Shown: piece by piece, positions 7,697-16,623 of the stretch
Layout of the letters: every line of letters begins with the position of its first letter
How positions within the stretch are numbered: position 1 is the first letter of the stretch
NCBI GenBank assembly: GCA_947647735.1
Contig: CANSLJ010000002.1
Coordinates: forward strand, 207,147 to 271,146
DNA length: 64,000 nt
From: an uncultured bacterium
Lineage (GTDB): Bacteria > Bacillota > Clostridia > Lachnospirales > Lachnospiraceae
Direction of reading: 5' to 3'
Position numbers and translations under genes: made by a program
Notes under the pieces: model-generated
Seen by the model: only the letters and a program-made list of their open reading frames with translations
What the model was told of the DNA's origin: nothing
Database searches by the model: none

Positions 7697-9511
7697 TCAT
7701 ACCCTGTCTCCTGCACTCCTGCACATAAGCGTTCCCCACTCTCCGGTCTCCAGAAAGCCCTCCGCCAGCGCCTCCGCCTCCCGGATCACCTGCTCGTCAT
7801 AGCCCATGACCTCCAGCAGCCGGATCGCATTTCTGGACTGCGCCCTGCCCTTTTTCAGCAGATAATTAAAACTGATATCCCCGTCCTCTATGGTCTCCTC
7901 AAAATGATAGTTTTCATAAGTGCCTTCCAACAGATGCGTCAACTCTATATCATGGGTTGCCGCAAAGCAGAGCACTCCTTCCCCGGTCAGGGACTGCAGT
8001 ATCCTGCTGGATGCCGCGATCCGCTCCACGGTGTTCGTTCCCCGCAGCACCTCATCCACAAAGCACAGAACCGCCGGACACCCCGCCGCATCCTGCACCG
8101 CAGGCATTCCTGCACCGCCTCCGTTCACTTCCATCCCGCAGGCGTCCAGGATCCGCTTCAGCGCCCGGATCTCCACCATAAAATAACTCTCCCCGCCGGT
8201 CAGGTCATCCCGCAGCGCCATTGAGCTCATCACCCTGTAAAAAGGCGCAGACCACCTCCCCGCCGGCACGGTACAGACCGTCTGTGCAAGCACCGCCCCC
8301 AGCGCCACAGTCTTCAGAAAAGTGGACTTGCCCGAAGCATTGGAACCCGTGATCAGCACGCCCCTCTCCGTATCAATACTGTTCTTCACCGGATGATCAA
8401 GCAGCGGATGATACAATTCCTCCGCACAAATGCCATGATCCCCCCTTACATCCGGTCTGCAAAAACCATCCAGAGAAGCCCGGAAATATGCGATGGAAAT
8501 GCAGGCATCCAATGTTCCAACAGCGGACACCATCTCCCGGATCACCGCATCCTTCTTCCTGACGATCTTCAACATCTGGTTAAACTTCATCAGATCCAGA
8601 TGCAGCGCCATTTTCAGATAATCAAACAACAGATCCAGAGGCCCGGAACCGCCCACCGGATTCGCCATGGACATCGCCACCCCGGAAAAACTCCTGAAAT
8701 CTCCCAGTTCTTTCACATCCCGCTCCAGGATCTCCTGATATTTTACAAAAACCTCCTCCGCACCGGCAGGGCCCGCCTTCAGGCTTCCGCTCCGGCAGAC
8801 CTTCCCCAGAATGCCCTTTATCTTCTCCGCGCCCCGTATCATGCGCAGAATATAGGCAAAACTGATCAGATAAGGATTGACCTCCCCCTTCTCCTTAAAA
8901 TAGGTCATGATATTGATCATCAGCGCCGCAAACAGTATCGTAACGCCCAGCGCCGGCTCCACAAACAGCAGCCCTATCCCCGGAATATAGAGACAGTCCG
9001 TCAAAATATGCCGGATATTACTCCTCCCGCCAAGATTCTCCAGATAGTCCAGATAATCCTCCAACGCATATTTCCCTGTAAAACCGATCTCATAAAGCGC
9101 CATCGACAACTGCTCCCTCAGGCCGCTTTTCTCCTGCATACAGCCTGCCAGCGCATCCCGCTCCCTCAATATCCCCTCGTCCATAACAGGACACCGAAGC
9201 ATACGGTAAAGCTCTCCTGCCCCCGCAGAAGACCGCACATAATTCATCCGCCAAAAAACAAGCTCCATATCCAGATCATTCCAGGTGATATCATCCAGAA
9301 AGAACTCTCCGGGATCTTTTGCCCGATGAAGATAGCTGCCCTTTACGGCAGCCTCCTCTCTGTGCCGCTCTTTTCCCGGCACAGTTCCATATTCATCTCT
9401 GATCAGTTTTTCCGCCTTCGCTCTCTGCTTTTTCTGCTCCAGCCACCCCCGCCAACCGACAAGGACGGCGCTCGCCAGCACGATCGCGCCGAATACAATC
9501 CATTCTTTCAT
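7697..9511 (-). CDS. Membrane-anchored MutS-like ATPase
   Basis: A 604-residue protein with the MutS core and ATPase domains but not the mismatch-reading N-terminal domains. A hydrophobic helix (residues about 4-20) opens the protein and a second hydrophobic stretch lies at about 170-205. The ATPase has Walker A TGSNASGKST (about 388-397), the signature region DDLTGGESYFMVEI, and Walker B FVDEVLRGTNT. This matches the group annotated as MutS-related or DNA mismatch repair ATPase with a transmembrane start; its role is unclear, and general mismatch repair is unlikely without the mismatch domain. No strong ribosome site precedes the ATG at 9511. Confidence 0.85.
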   Translation of the reverse strand: MKEWIVFGAIVLASAVLVGWRGWLEQKKQRAKAEKLIRDEYGTVPGKERHREEAAVKGSYLHRAKDPGEFFLDDITWNDLDMELVFWRMNYVRSSAGAGELYRMLRCPVMDEGILRERDALAGCMQEKSGLREQLSMALYEIGFTGKYALEDYLDYLENLGGRSNIRHILTDCLYIPGIGLLFVEPALGVTILFAALMINIMTYFKEKGEVNPYLISFAYILRMIRGAEKIKGILGKVCRSGSLKAGPAGAEEVFVKYQEILERDVKELGDFRSFSGVAMSMANPVGGSGPLDLLFDYLKMALHLDLMKFNQMLKIVRKKDAVIREMVSAVGTLDACISIAYFRASLDGFCRPDVRGDHGICAEELYHPLLDHPVKNSIDTERGVLITGSNASGKSTFLKTVALGAVLAQTVCTVPAGRWSAPFYRVMSSMALRDDLTGGESYFMVEIRALKRILDACGMEVNGGGAGMPAVQDAAGCPAVLCFVDEVLRGTNTVERIAASSRILQSLTGEGVLCFAATHDIELTHLLEGTYENYHFEETIEDGDISFNYLLKKGRAQSRNAIRLLEVMGYDEQVIREAEALAEGFLETGEWGTLMCRSAGDRV

Positions 9512-9665
9512 ATACTTATTATACTATTCTGTCCTTTTCTATCATACTGCTCATATCCTGTATCTGCTTACAGCAGGACATCCTGCCATTCTATCGCATA
9601 TCACTATAACAGAATGTCCCGCTGTCATTTCAGAATACATCTCTGTCCAACAGCGTTCCCGCTTC

Positions 9666-10499
9666 TCACAGACACTCTTTCATCTTCAGAACAGATTCTC
9701 TCACCAGCACACGGAATTTCGCCGAAGAAGCGTCCGCTGCCTCTTGCACCTCCGCATGGGTAAGGGGCGTCTTGGAAATACCCGCCGCCAGATTGCAGAC
9801 ACAGGAGATCCCGCAGACCTTCATCCCCATATGGTTTGCCGCGATCGCTTCCACCGCCGTGCTCATGCCAACCGCATCCGCACCGACAATACCTGCCATC
9901 CGCACCTCAGCCGGACTCTCATAGGAAGGACCGGTAAACTGAATATAAACGCCCTCCTTTAAGTCTATCCCGTTTTCCTTCGCCGTAGTACGAATGATCT
10001 CACTCAGATCCTTTTTATAGATTTCCGACATATCCGGGAACCTTGTCCCAAACTCCTCCATGTTCGGTCCGATCAGCGGATTTTGCACAAGCGCCGCAAT
10101 ATGATCTGTGATCAGCATCAGATCCCCCGCCTTGAAATCTTTGTTGATACCGCCGGAAGCGTTTGTCAAAAACAGGATCTTTGCCCCCATCAGCTTCATC
10201 AGCCTTGTGGGCAGCACCACATCCGACATCGCATACCCTTCATAATAGTGAATCCTGCCCTTCATGCATACCACCGGGATATCTCCCAGATAGCCAAAGA
10301 TAAACTTCCCTGCATGTCCCACAACGGTACTCACCGGGAATCCTTCGATCTTCTCATAAGGCAGTTCCGCCTCCACCTTGATCTCATCCGCAAAATCGCC
10401 CAGCCCGGAGCCTAAAACGATCGCCACCTCCGGATGAAAATCCACCTGCGCCTTGAAGCTTTCATAACAACTCATTAATTTTTCGTACACCTGACTCAT
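9666..10499 (-). CDS. punA: Purine-nucleoside phosphorylase (trimeric PNP-II type)
   Basis: A 277-residue enzyme cleaving purine nucleosides with phosphate to base plus ribose-1-phosphate. Family marks: VLGSGLGDFA (phosphate loop), GHAGKFIFGYL, GRIHYYEGY, LTNASGGIN, the GPSYESPAEVRM segment and VGMSTAVEAIAANHMG with the substrate-binding region, then CNLAAGIS. The length and PYEKIEGFP motif fit the low-molecular-mass trimeric class (guanosine/inosine specific). AGGAGG precedes the ATG by eight bases. It follows the amidohydrolase gene at 32 bp, so may share its transcript. Confidence 0.95.
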   Translation of the reverse strand: MSQVYEKLMSCYESFKAQVDFHPEVAIVLGSGLGDFADEIKVEAELPYEKIEGFPVSTVVGHAGKFIFGYLGDIPVVCMKGRIHYYEGYAMSDVVLPTRLMKLMGAKILFLTNASGGINKDFKAGDLMLITDHIAALVQNPLIGPNMEEFGTRFPDMSEIYKKDLSEIIRTTAKENGIDLKEGVYIQFTGPSYESPAEVRMAGIVGADAVGMSTAVEAIAANHMGMKVCGISCVCNLAAGISKTPLTHAEVQEAADASSAKFRVLVRESVLKMKECL

Positions 10500-10531
10500 A
10501 ATAAATAACCTCCTGTTTCTGTATTATATTT

Positions 10532-11326
10532 TTAAAGTTCCAACAACTTCTCCGCATTCCCGCCAAAGATCAATTCCAGCTCCTGCCCCGCCAACGGCAG
10601 ATTCCTGATCCGTTCAATGCTCTCCCTCTGTCCCGACCAGGGACAATCCGTGCCGAACAGGATCCTCTCCGCTCCATGCTTCCGGATGATCCGCACAAGC
10701 TGCTCATCACTGATATACTCCTCCATGAAAGCCGTGTCCAGATAGACATCTTCGCCTGCCAGCAGCTCCTCCACCGCGTCCCACTCCTTCCAGCCTCCGA
10801 GATGCGCCAGCACCAGCTTTCTCGGCGCCGTCTCGCGGATCGCTCTGTCTATCCTCTCCACCGATGCGTAGACCGGCTCCGGCAGTCCGATATCCACCCC
10901 CGCATGCACGGATATGATAAGCCCCTCCTCAGTGGCGGCCTCCAGAATCCTCAGATAGCGGATATCATCCATATATACCTCCTGATAAGCAGGATGTATC
11001 TTGATCCCTCTCAACCCCAGGCTTTTGATCTCCCGCACCTTCTTCCTGATATCGGGACAATCCGGATGGATCCCGCCGAAGGAGATCAGATGCTCCTTCT
11101 CCTCACAGAGCTTTGCCGCCACCCGGTTCACGGTCTCAAACTGAGAAGGCTTTGTCACCACCGGCAGTATCACGGAAAGATCCACGCCGTCTTCTTTCAT
11201 GCTCTCTTCCAGCCCCGCCACCGTCCCATCCGTATGGGGCGTGATCCCGGAACACTTCGACAGGCTCTCGATGCTCGCCCTCGCGATCCTGTCCGGAAAT
11301 GTATGCGTATGAAAATCTATGACCAT
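10532..11326 (-). CDS. Amidohydrolase family TIM-barrel protein
   Basis: A 264-residue protein of the amidohydrolase_2 (ACMSD-like) family: metal-binding HTHTFP at residues 6-11, IKIHPAYQ, SVHAGVD (metal-binding His), LAHLGGWKEWD, and FGTDCPWS with the catalytic Asp. Substrate unknown; relatives act on aromatic or carboxylated intermediates by hydrolysis or decarboxylation. It begins 5 bp after the stop of iorB and has GAGGGG before its ATG, so it is in the iorA-iorB operon. A role in aryl-pyruvate or aromatic amino acid degradation is a context inference only. Confidence 0.85.
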   Translation of the reverse strand: MVIDFHTHTFPDRIARASIESLSKCSGITPHTDGTVAGLEESMKEDGVDLSVILPVVTKPSQFETVNRVAAKLCEEKEHLISFGGIHPDCPDIRKKVREIKSLGLRGIKIHPAYQEVYMDDIRYLRILEAATEEGLIISVHAGVDIGLPEPVYASVERIDRAIRETAPRKLVLAHLGGWKEWDAVEELLAGEDVYLDTAFMEEYISDEQLVRIIRKHGAERILFGTDCPWSGQRESIERIRNLPLAGQELELIFGGNAEKLLEL

Positions 11327-11331
11327 TTTAT

Positions 11332-11898
11332 TTACCCCTCATACCCGATCAGAAACGCCTTCTGATTGATCTCAACCGTTTTCGGCGGCACCGTCTTCGC
11401 GATCACATCCAGCCACTGCTCTTTGGTAAAGTTCATATGCTTTGCCGCAAGCCCCAGCACGATAATGTTAAACACCCTGCTGTTTCCCAGCTCCAGCGCC
11501 TTTTTCTGGGCATCCACCTGATAGATCCTGTGCTCCTTTGCCAGATCTTCCAGAATATTTTCCGGATACTGTGCCGCCCCCATCACGACAGGCATCGGAT
11601 CGATCCGCTGGTCGTTTGCCACGATCACCCCGTCCGGTTTCAGAAAATGCGCATACCGCAGTGCCTCCAGCCGCTCAAAGGCGATCAGGATATCCGCCTG
11701 CCCTTCCTCCACAATGGGTTCCGCCACGTCTTCGCCGTAGCGCACAAAGGTCACCACAGAGCCGCCCCGCTGTGCCATGCCGTGCACCTCGGAAAGCTTC
11801 ACCTGATAACCGCCCTCCACCATAATACCGCCAAGAATCCGGCTTGTGAGCAACGTTCCCTGCCCGCCCACGCCGACGATCATAATATTTTTAGTCAT
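11332..11898 (-). CDS. iorB: Indolepyruvate:ferredoxin oxidoreductase, beta subunit
   Basis: A 188-residue gamma-type 2-oxoacid oxidoreductase domain: IVGVGGQGTLL at the N-terminus (binding loop), SEVHGMAQRGGSV, and PVVMGAAQYP. With IorA it decarboxylates aryl pyruvates, from transamination of Trp, Phe and Tyr, to aryl-acetyl-CoA and reduces ferredoxin. The ATG at 11898 is chosen because GAGGAG lies six bases upstream; an in-frame extension to 11943 would run into repeat R2. IorA lies upstream with R2 between, and the amidohydrolase follows at 5 bp. Confidence 0.92.
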   Translation of the reverse strand: MTKNIMIVGVGGQGTLLTSRILGGIMVEGGYQVKLSEVHGMAQRGGSVVTFVRYGEDVAEPIVEEGQADILIAFERLEALRYAHFLKPDGVIVANDQRIDPMPVVMGAAQYPENILEDLAKEHRIYQVDAQKKALELGNSRVFNIIVLGLAAKHMNFTKEQWLDVIAKTVPPKTVEINQKAFLIGYEG

Positions 11899-11910
11899 CT
11901 CTCGCTCCTC

Positions 11911-12027
11911 TATTCCAGTTCCGCATCTGTGCTCACAGCACACCCGTCCTAAGACAAATTTTCAGCCGCTCTGCGTCTGCAAATTGTCTTGTGCACTGTT
12001 CGCACAGACGCTGTTTTCCAGTTCCGC
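11911..12027 (-). repeat. Intergenic hairpin repeat R2 (family R, full length)
   Basis: Same plan as R1, read on the - strand between the iorA stop and the iorB start: GCGGAACTGGAAAACAGC on the left, GCGGAACTGGAATAGAGG on the right. The outer arms (12002-12011 and 11923-11932) read GCGTCTGTGC and GCACAGATGC, pairing with one G-U wobble; they differ in sequence from R1. The core has ACAAGACAATTT facing AAATTTGTCTT. The right end merges with the iorB ribosome site. Confidence 0.85.
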
Positions 12028-12087
12028 ATGGTCCCTGTTCTTTCCGGAACCCGTGCTTTTTCTATTCTCATCTCACCTGATACAGGC

Positions 12088-13839
12088 TCAGACTTCCTTC
12101 GCATCCCGCACTTCGATGGCCCCGAATTTACACAACTGTGTACACAGCCCGCACCCGTTGCACATCGAAACATCGATCTTCACCGTGCCGTCCTCCTGTT
12201 TTGTCAGCGCAGGGCACCCCGGTTTCAGGCAGGCGCCGCACTTCTTACATTTCTCCGGAACCGCCACACATTTATTCGGGAAGCTCTGCCCCTTGAGCAG
12301 CGCACAGGGAGCAGTCACGATAATAACAGACACGGCATCCCTCGCCACTTCCTCTTTGATCGTCCGCTCCAGCGTATCCACATCAAAGGCATTCACTTCC
12401 GTCACATGCTCAATGCCCATGGACTTACATAAATGATAAATACTGATGGCAGGCACAGTATCGCCCTGCAGCGTCTTTCCTGTCGCCGCATGATCCTGAT
12501 GCCCGGTCATGCCGGTGGTGGAATTATCCAGGATCAGCACCGTGCCGGTTCCCTGATTGTATACCATGTTCATCAGAGAGTTCACACCCGTATGCATAAA
12601 AGTGGAATCCCCGATCACCGCCACCCAGTTCTTTATGTAATCTTTCCCTTTCGCCTTCTCCATGCCGTGCAGCGTGGAGATGCTGGCGCCCATGCATATC
12701 GTCGTCTCAATCACATTCAGCGGCGGCACGGCTCCCAGAGTATAACAGCCGATATCCCCGGCGGCATGAAGTTTTAACTTGTTCAGGATCCAGAATGTAC
12801 TCCTGTGAGGACAGCCCGGGCAAAGGATCGGCGGACGGTTCGGCACCTGTGCAGCCTCCCGGATCTCCAGCTTCTCTTTCAGTACTGCCTCCCGGAGCAT
12901 ATTCGCACTGTACTCGCCCTGTAAAGTAAACAATTCCTTCCCTTCACAGGCAATCCCCCATGACCTGATCTGCTCCTCATAGACAGGCTCCAGTTCCTCG
13001 AAAATGATCAGCCTGTCAACCTTCGATGCAAATTCCTCGATCAGCTTTCTCGGCAACGGATGCACCAGTCCCAGCTTTAACACCGACGCATCAGGGCAGG
13101 CTTCCCTGACATACTGATAAGCGATACCGCTCGCCACAAAACCGATGGAAGTATCACGATACTCAGCACGGTTCACCGCCATATCGCAGCCATCCTCCGC
13201 CAGCTTCTTCATCCGGCTCTCCACATACACATGACGCCCCTTCGCATTGCCGGGCATCATCACATACTTCGCCGGATTTTTCTCATAAGGCTTATCCTCG
13301 ATTTCCATCCTCTCTTCCAAAGCCACAGGCCCCTGAGAATGGGACAGCCTTGTTGTCGTTCTCACTATGACAGGTGTGTCATATTTTTCACTGAGTTCAA
13401 AGGCATACTTCGTAAACTCCTTGGCCTCCTGAGAATCCGAAGGCTCCAGTACCGGCACCTGCGCCGCCCTTGCCACACAACGGGTATCCTGCTCATTCTG
13501 GGAACTGTAAAGCCCCGGATCATCCGCTGCCACCAGCACAAGCCCGCCGTTCACCCCCGCATAGGATGCCGTATAAAGCGGATCACTCGCCACATTCACA
13601 CCCACATGCTTCATGGAGCACATCGCGCGCACTCCGCTGATGGACGCACCGATCGCCACCTCCGCCGCCACCTTCTCATTGGGCGACCATTCCGCATAAA
13701 TGTCTTCCTTATATTTTACGATATTCTCACTGATCTCTGTACTCGGCGTCCCCGGATATGCAGCGGACACTTTTACCCCCGCCTCATAAGCTCCCCGGGC
13801 AATCGCTTCATTCCCAAGCATGATTTTCACTTCTGACAT
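12088..13839 (-). CDS. iorA: Indolepyruvate:ferredoxin oxidoreductase, alpha subunit
   Basis: A 583-residue catalytic subunit. The N-terminal pyruvate-ferredoxin-oxidoreductase-like domain has LGNEAIARGAYEAGV and AAYPGTPSTEI. A thiamine-diphosphate domain carries CPGCPHR, GDIGCYTLGAVPP and IGDSTFMHTGVNSL followed by ILDNSTTGMTGHQDH. The C-terminus has two 4Fe-4S ferredoxin clusters (CKKCGACLKPGCP and CNGCGLCTQLCKFGA). The ATG at 13839 has AAAGGA ten bases upstream. A TATAAT at 13923-13928 with a weak TTATAG 17 bp farther is the best promoter guess. It heads the iorA-iorB-amidohydrolase unit. Confidence 0.93.
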   Translation of the reverse strand: MSEVKIMLGNEAIARGAYEAGVKVSAAYPGTPSTEISENIVKYKEDIYAEWSPNEKVAAEVAIGASISGVRAMCSMKHVGVNVASDPLYTASYAGVNGGLVLVAADDPGLYSSQNEQDTRCVARAAQVPVLEPSDSQEAKEFTKYAFELSEKYDTPVIVRTTTRLSHSQGPVALEERMEIEDKPYEKNPAKYVMMPGNAKGRHVYVESRMKKLAEDGCDMAVNRAEYRDTSIGFVASGIAYQYVREACPDASVLKLGLVHPLPRKLIEEFASKVDRLIIFEELEPVYEEQIRSWGIACEGKELFTLQGEYSANMLREAVLKEKLEIREAAQVPNRPPILCPGCPHRSTFWILNKLKLHAAGDIGCYTLGAVPPLNVIETTICMGASISTLHGMEKAKGKDYIKNWVAVIGDSTFMHTGVNSLMNMVYNQGTGTVLILDNSTTGMTGHQDHAATGKTLQGDTVPAISIYHLCKSMGIEHVTEVNAFDVDTLERTIKEEVARDAVSVIIVTAPCALLKGQSFPNKCVAVPEKCKKCGACLKPGCPALTKQEDGTVKIDVSMCNGCGLCTQLCKFGAIEVRDAKEV

Positions 13840-14318
13840 GTCGATCCCATCCTTTCGTTTCTCTGATGTTTCATTGATGAGGGTTGAAGCTGCGCTAAAC
13901 ATTGTATTGATATGCTTTCCACATTATACTTTCTAAACCCTTCTACTATAATATCTTATTATGCCTTGAATTTCATCTATCTTTTGTTTCCAGTGTGATT
14001 TTTTGGTGATTTTGCACAGAATCTCAATGGGATTTTTAGTAAAAACAGTCAAAGAAATCCCTGTCTTTACTTGTTTTCCTAAACTTGCTTAGACAGGGGA
14101 TATTGATGTGGTAAATTTAGATTTGATTTAGTTTAGAATAATAGAAATCATCGATTTGGTATATCAGGTGTTTCTTATTTAGAAGCGGCGTCGGACGACG
14201 CCGCATTAGATACTATAAAGTATTCTTTAATATATAAATAATATAAAACGATTGATCATTCTGTTTGTAACTTTTTAAACTATTTACTTTGTTTCTTTAA
14301 ATATATAATGTGAACAAA
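13840..14318. other. AT-rich intergenic region with two hairpins
   Basis: No gene is supportable here. It holds the upstream region of iorA and the 3' side of the secreted-protein gene. Two palindromes stand out: CCCTGTCT / AGACAGGG (14059-14066 and 14091-14098, 24-base loop), and a GC-rich GCGGCGTC / GACGCCGC with a four-base loop (14185-14204). The second lies in otherwise very AT-rich sequence and may be a terminator for the - strand gene that ends at 14319, although no clean T-run follows on either strand. Confidence 0.5.
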
Positions 14319-14831
14319 TTAGTATTTTACACCATTTGTGACATTATTAAGCTCATGTCTTACTCCATCTAAGATGGCATAATGGGTACAACTGATACGG
14401 TATAATACGCCTTTTTGAGCAGAAGTAGTACCAATGTTCATTCCATGTGCAATATCATTCGTTGTATAATCCCCAGAATGGGTTCCAACCAATGTCCATT
14501 TTCCATTCACATATTTCTCAATCCTAATATTTTCTACTCCGATTTTGCTTGCTGTCACCGTAGAGCCTGTGGAAATTGATCCTTGTACACCACTAGCATC
14601 AACCGAAATCCCTATGGTACACCCAGTCAATGTAGCAGCATCTATGCTTCTACCCTCAGGTACATCATAAATATCATTTATACCATGCCCTACATTATCT
14701 CCTGCTAATTCCTGGTATTCACCAATAATAAGTTCTTCCATATTCTCCTGTGCAAAAGCAACCATACCACCATTACATACCATTATAATCCCGCATAAAA
14801 TAGCAAGAAATCTTTTCATATTAACTTTCAT
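14319..14831 (-). CDS. Secreted protein of unknown function
   Basis: A 170-residue protein with a clear signal peptide: MKVNMKRF, hydrophobic LAILCGIIMVCNGGMVAF, cleavage near AFA-QE (residues 25-28). The mature part is Gly/Ser/Thr-rich, with repeated short beta-like stretches (TGCTIGISVDASGV, SIDAATL), and no motif that I recognise. It may be one of the small secreted beta-proteins common in gut Clostridia. GAGG is placed before the first ATG. It lies in an AT-rich stretch next to a sigma/anti-sigma pair, so could be one of their targets; that is speculation. Confidence 0.75.
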   Translation of the reverse strand: MKVNMKRFLAILCGIIMVCNGGMVAFAQENMEELIIGEYQELAGDNVGHGINDIYDVPEGRSIDAATLTGCTIGISVDASGVQGSISTGSTVTASKIGVENIRIEKYVNGKWTLVGTHSGDYTTNDIAHGMNIGTTSAQKGVLYRISCTHYAILDGVRHELNNVTNGVKY

Positions 14832-14920
14832 AATTTGCCTCTTTCTTTTGTAACTTAGAATAATTAATCATTTTATATATTTATCTCCCATATAAGAGAA
14901 AACGTAACCACTTTATTTTT

Positions 14921-15874
14921 TTATTTGATATTCTCCAACCCTTCTCTTACCTTTAACATATCTTCCAATAAAATATTTCCACTAATTCGGTAAAAACTAC
15001 TTTCCATAAAACTCATACATATATATTCATCATCATAATGATAATATAAAGTATTTTCATCTGAATATTCTGAAAGTAATGTATATACATTTTCATCTAT
15101 TGCACTTTCTCTATATGTTCTATCCTTGTCTTCCCATAATGTAATTTCCATTAACAAATGACCATTACCCTTATCATAATAATCCGCCACTATTTTTTCT
15201 CTATTACTATAATCATAATACCTTATACCATATAATAAAAATCCATCTGGTATATACCCTGGTACTATTATTTTATTCTTAACTTCACTATCCAACTCTG
15301 TCCATGAATCATAAAAAGTCTTTAACTCATCATTACGACTAAAAACAATTTCTTCCGCTGTCTCATCCTTCACAATCTCCAACAACCCAACCCTCTCCAA
15401 AATCATCGTAAACAACGACTTATCCTCCCTGGCATAAGTCACCATATTCAAAGAAAGCAGTGCTCCTCCAAACACTGCAATAAAGAGTATTGCTGCCCGA
15501 TAACTTGCCTTTTTGCTCTCAAATCTTCTCTTCCTTCTATCGCTCTTCTCGACCTCCTCATTCCTTCCGCTTGCGCCATTTTCGTTGCTCTTTATAACTG
15601 TTTCATCAACTTCTATTACTCTCAGATTTACAGATTCCTCAACATCCCTCCTTACATCTCCGTCACTTCCATCTTCCTCCTCAATCCTCCGCATAATATT
15701 CAGAAAAGCCTCTTCCTGCCCCATATGCGGTTCCTCTATAGGCGAAAGCTTCTGCAGTAAAGTACAGATTGCGTCAACCTCCTCCGCATCAAACTCCTCC
15801 TCCGATGCCTCCTCTCTGTACCAGCGAAGCCGCTCCTCCAGTTCCTCTATTAATTTTTCGTCCTTGCCTGTCAT
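14921..15874 (-). CDS. Anti-sigma-factor-like membrane protein with DUF4367-like C-terminus
   Basis: A 317-residue protein: an acidic, helical cytoplasmic N-terminus (1-110), a basic SDRRKRRFESKK, one membrane helix (about 127-145, AILFIAVFGGALLSLNMV), then an outer domain with VPGYIPDGFLLYGIRYYDY and repeated Tyr/Asp stretches typical of DUF4367. The ATG at 15874 has GGAGG six bases upstream and overlaps the sigma-factor stop (ATGA, 15871-15874). This genetic coupling and topology indicate a membrane-held regulator of that sigma factor. The signal sensed is unknown. Confidence 0.8.
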   Translation of the reverse strand: MTGKDEKLIEELEERLRWYREEASEEEFDAEEVDAICTLLQKLSPIEEPHMGQEEAFLNIMRRIEEEDGSDGDVRRDVEESVNLRVIEVDETVIKSNENGASGRNEEVEKSDRRKRRFESKKASYRAAILFIAVFGGALLSLNMVTYAREDKSLFTMILERVGLLEIVKDETAEEIVFSRNDELKTFYDSWTELDSEVKNKIIVPGYIPDGFLLYGIRYYDYSNREKIVADYYDKGNGHLLMEITLWEDKDRTYRESAIDENVYTLLSEYSDENTLYYHYDDEYICMSFMESSFYRISGNILLEDMLKVREGLENIK

Positions 15875-16401
15875 AAAAACCTCCAAATACAGACCACTAA
15901 GGCCAGCCAGCCTACTACCAGATCCCCTTTCAATTTTCTTTTCAGCCTGCTCATTCTCATCCGAATGACACCTCTGTCCACTCCATATTTATCTGCCACT
16001 TCCACGGAAGAATATCCATTCAGATAATAGTCACGAAGCATTTCATATTCTTTCTCGCTGACAGAAGTCTTGATCGTCTCCGCCAGTTCAAACTCTCCAT
16101 ACTCCTCATCCCCTGTTTTATCACCCTTGAGCTCATCATATTCTACTTCCGACTCCTGAATATCACTTCTCTGTTTTCCAAGTTTCATTCTCTTGTATTT
16201 CGCCGTCTCATACAGCCATCCGATTTGATTAGGATGTTCCAACAATATGTCCATTTTCCGGTATGCTTCATAAAACGTTTCCTGTACTACATCTTCCACA
16301 AACTCTCTGTCGCTACAATTCTTCCCCACAAAAAGATATATCTTATCATACATCTTTCTCATCAGTTCATTAAACTTCTTATCCTTCGTTTCTTTATCCA
16401 T
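15871..16401 (-). CDS. ECF-type RNA polymerase sigma factor
   Basis: A 176-residue sigma-70 family protein: region 2 near residues 15-75 (KNCSDREFVEDVVQETFYEAYRKMD..., promoter -10 recognition) and region 4 near 115-165 (helix-turn-helix YSSVEVADKYGVDRGVIRMRMSRLKRKLK). A variable acidic linker joins them. The C-terminal tail (GWLALVVCIWRFL) is unusually hydrophobic. It is cotranscribed and overlaps by 4 nt with the downstream DUF4367-type membrane protein. Targets unknown. Confidence 0.88.
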   Translation of the reverse strand: MDKETKDKKFNELMRKMYDKIYLFVGKNCSDREFVEDVVQETFYEAYRKMDILLEHPNQIGWLYETAKYKRMKLGKQRSDIQESEVEYDELKGDKTGDEEYGEFELAETIKTSVSEKEYEMLRDYYLNGYSSVEVADKYGVDRGVIRMRMSRLKRKLKGDLVVGWLALVVCIWRFL

Positions 16402-16561
16402 TGAATAACCCGCCCATATAAACCCTTATTATCTGTTCCACGTTTCTGCATATCCCTCTGGAAATATTTTACAATATTATGCAGAACCCAATAAAAGGGC
16501 ATACTTGATAACCATTTTAGCTGGATTATTCTTCCATTTTTCCTCCTGTTTTAACCATTAT

Positions 16562-16589
16562 AAAAAGAGGCTGTCAAAATAACAACCTC
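16562..16589 (-). terminator. Rho-independent terminator after the acyltransferase gene
   Basis: Read on the - strand, GAGGTTGT and ACAGCCTC pair (one G-U) around a short loop and are followed by TTTTT. It lies 35 bp after the stop of the acyltransferase gene at 16624. Confidence 0.75.
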
Positions 16590-16623
16590 CAAATTTCTCC
16601 AGGCTATTATATCGCTTACCTTT

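Noticed and set aside
8393-9763. A long + strand open frame opposite the MutS-like gene
   Set aside because: It is antisense to a clear MutS-type coding sequence, has no ribosome site and shows no recognisable domain; it reflects codon bias of the real gene.
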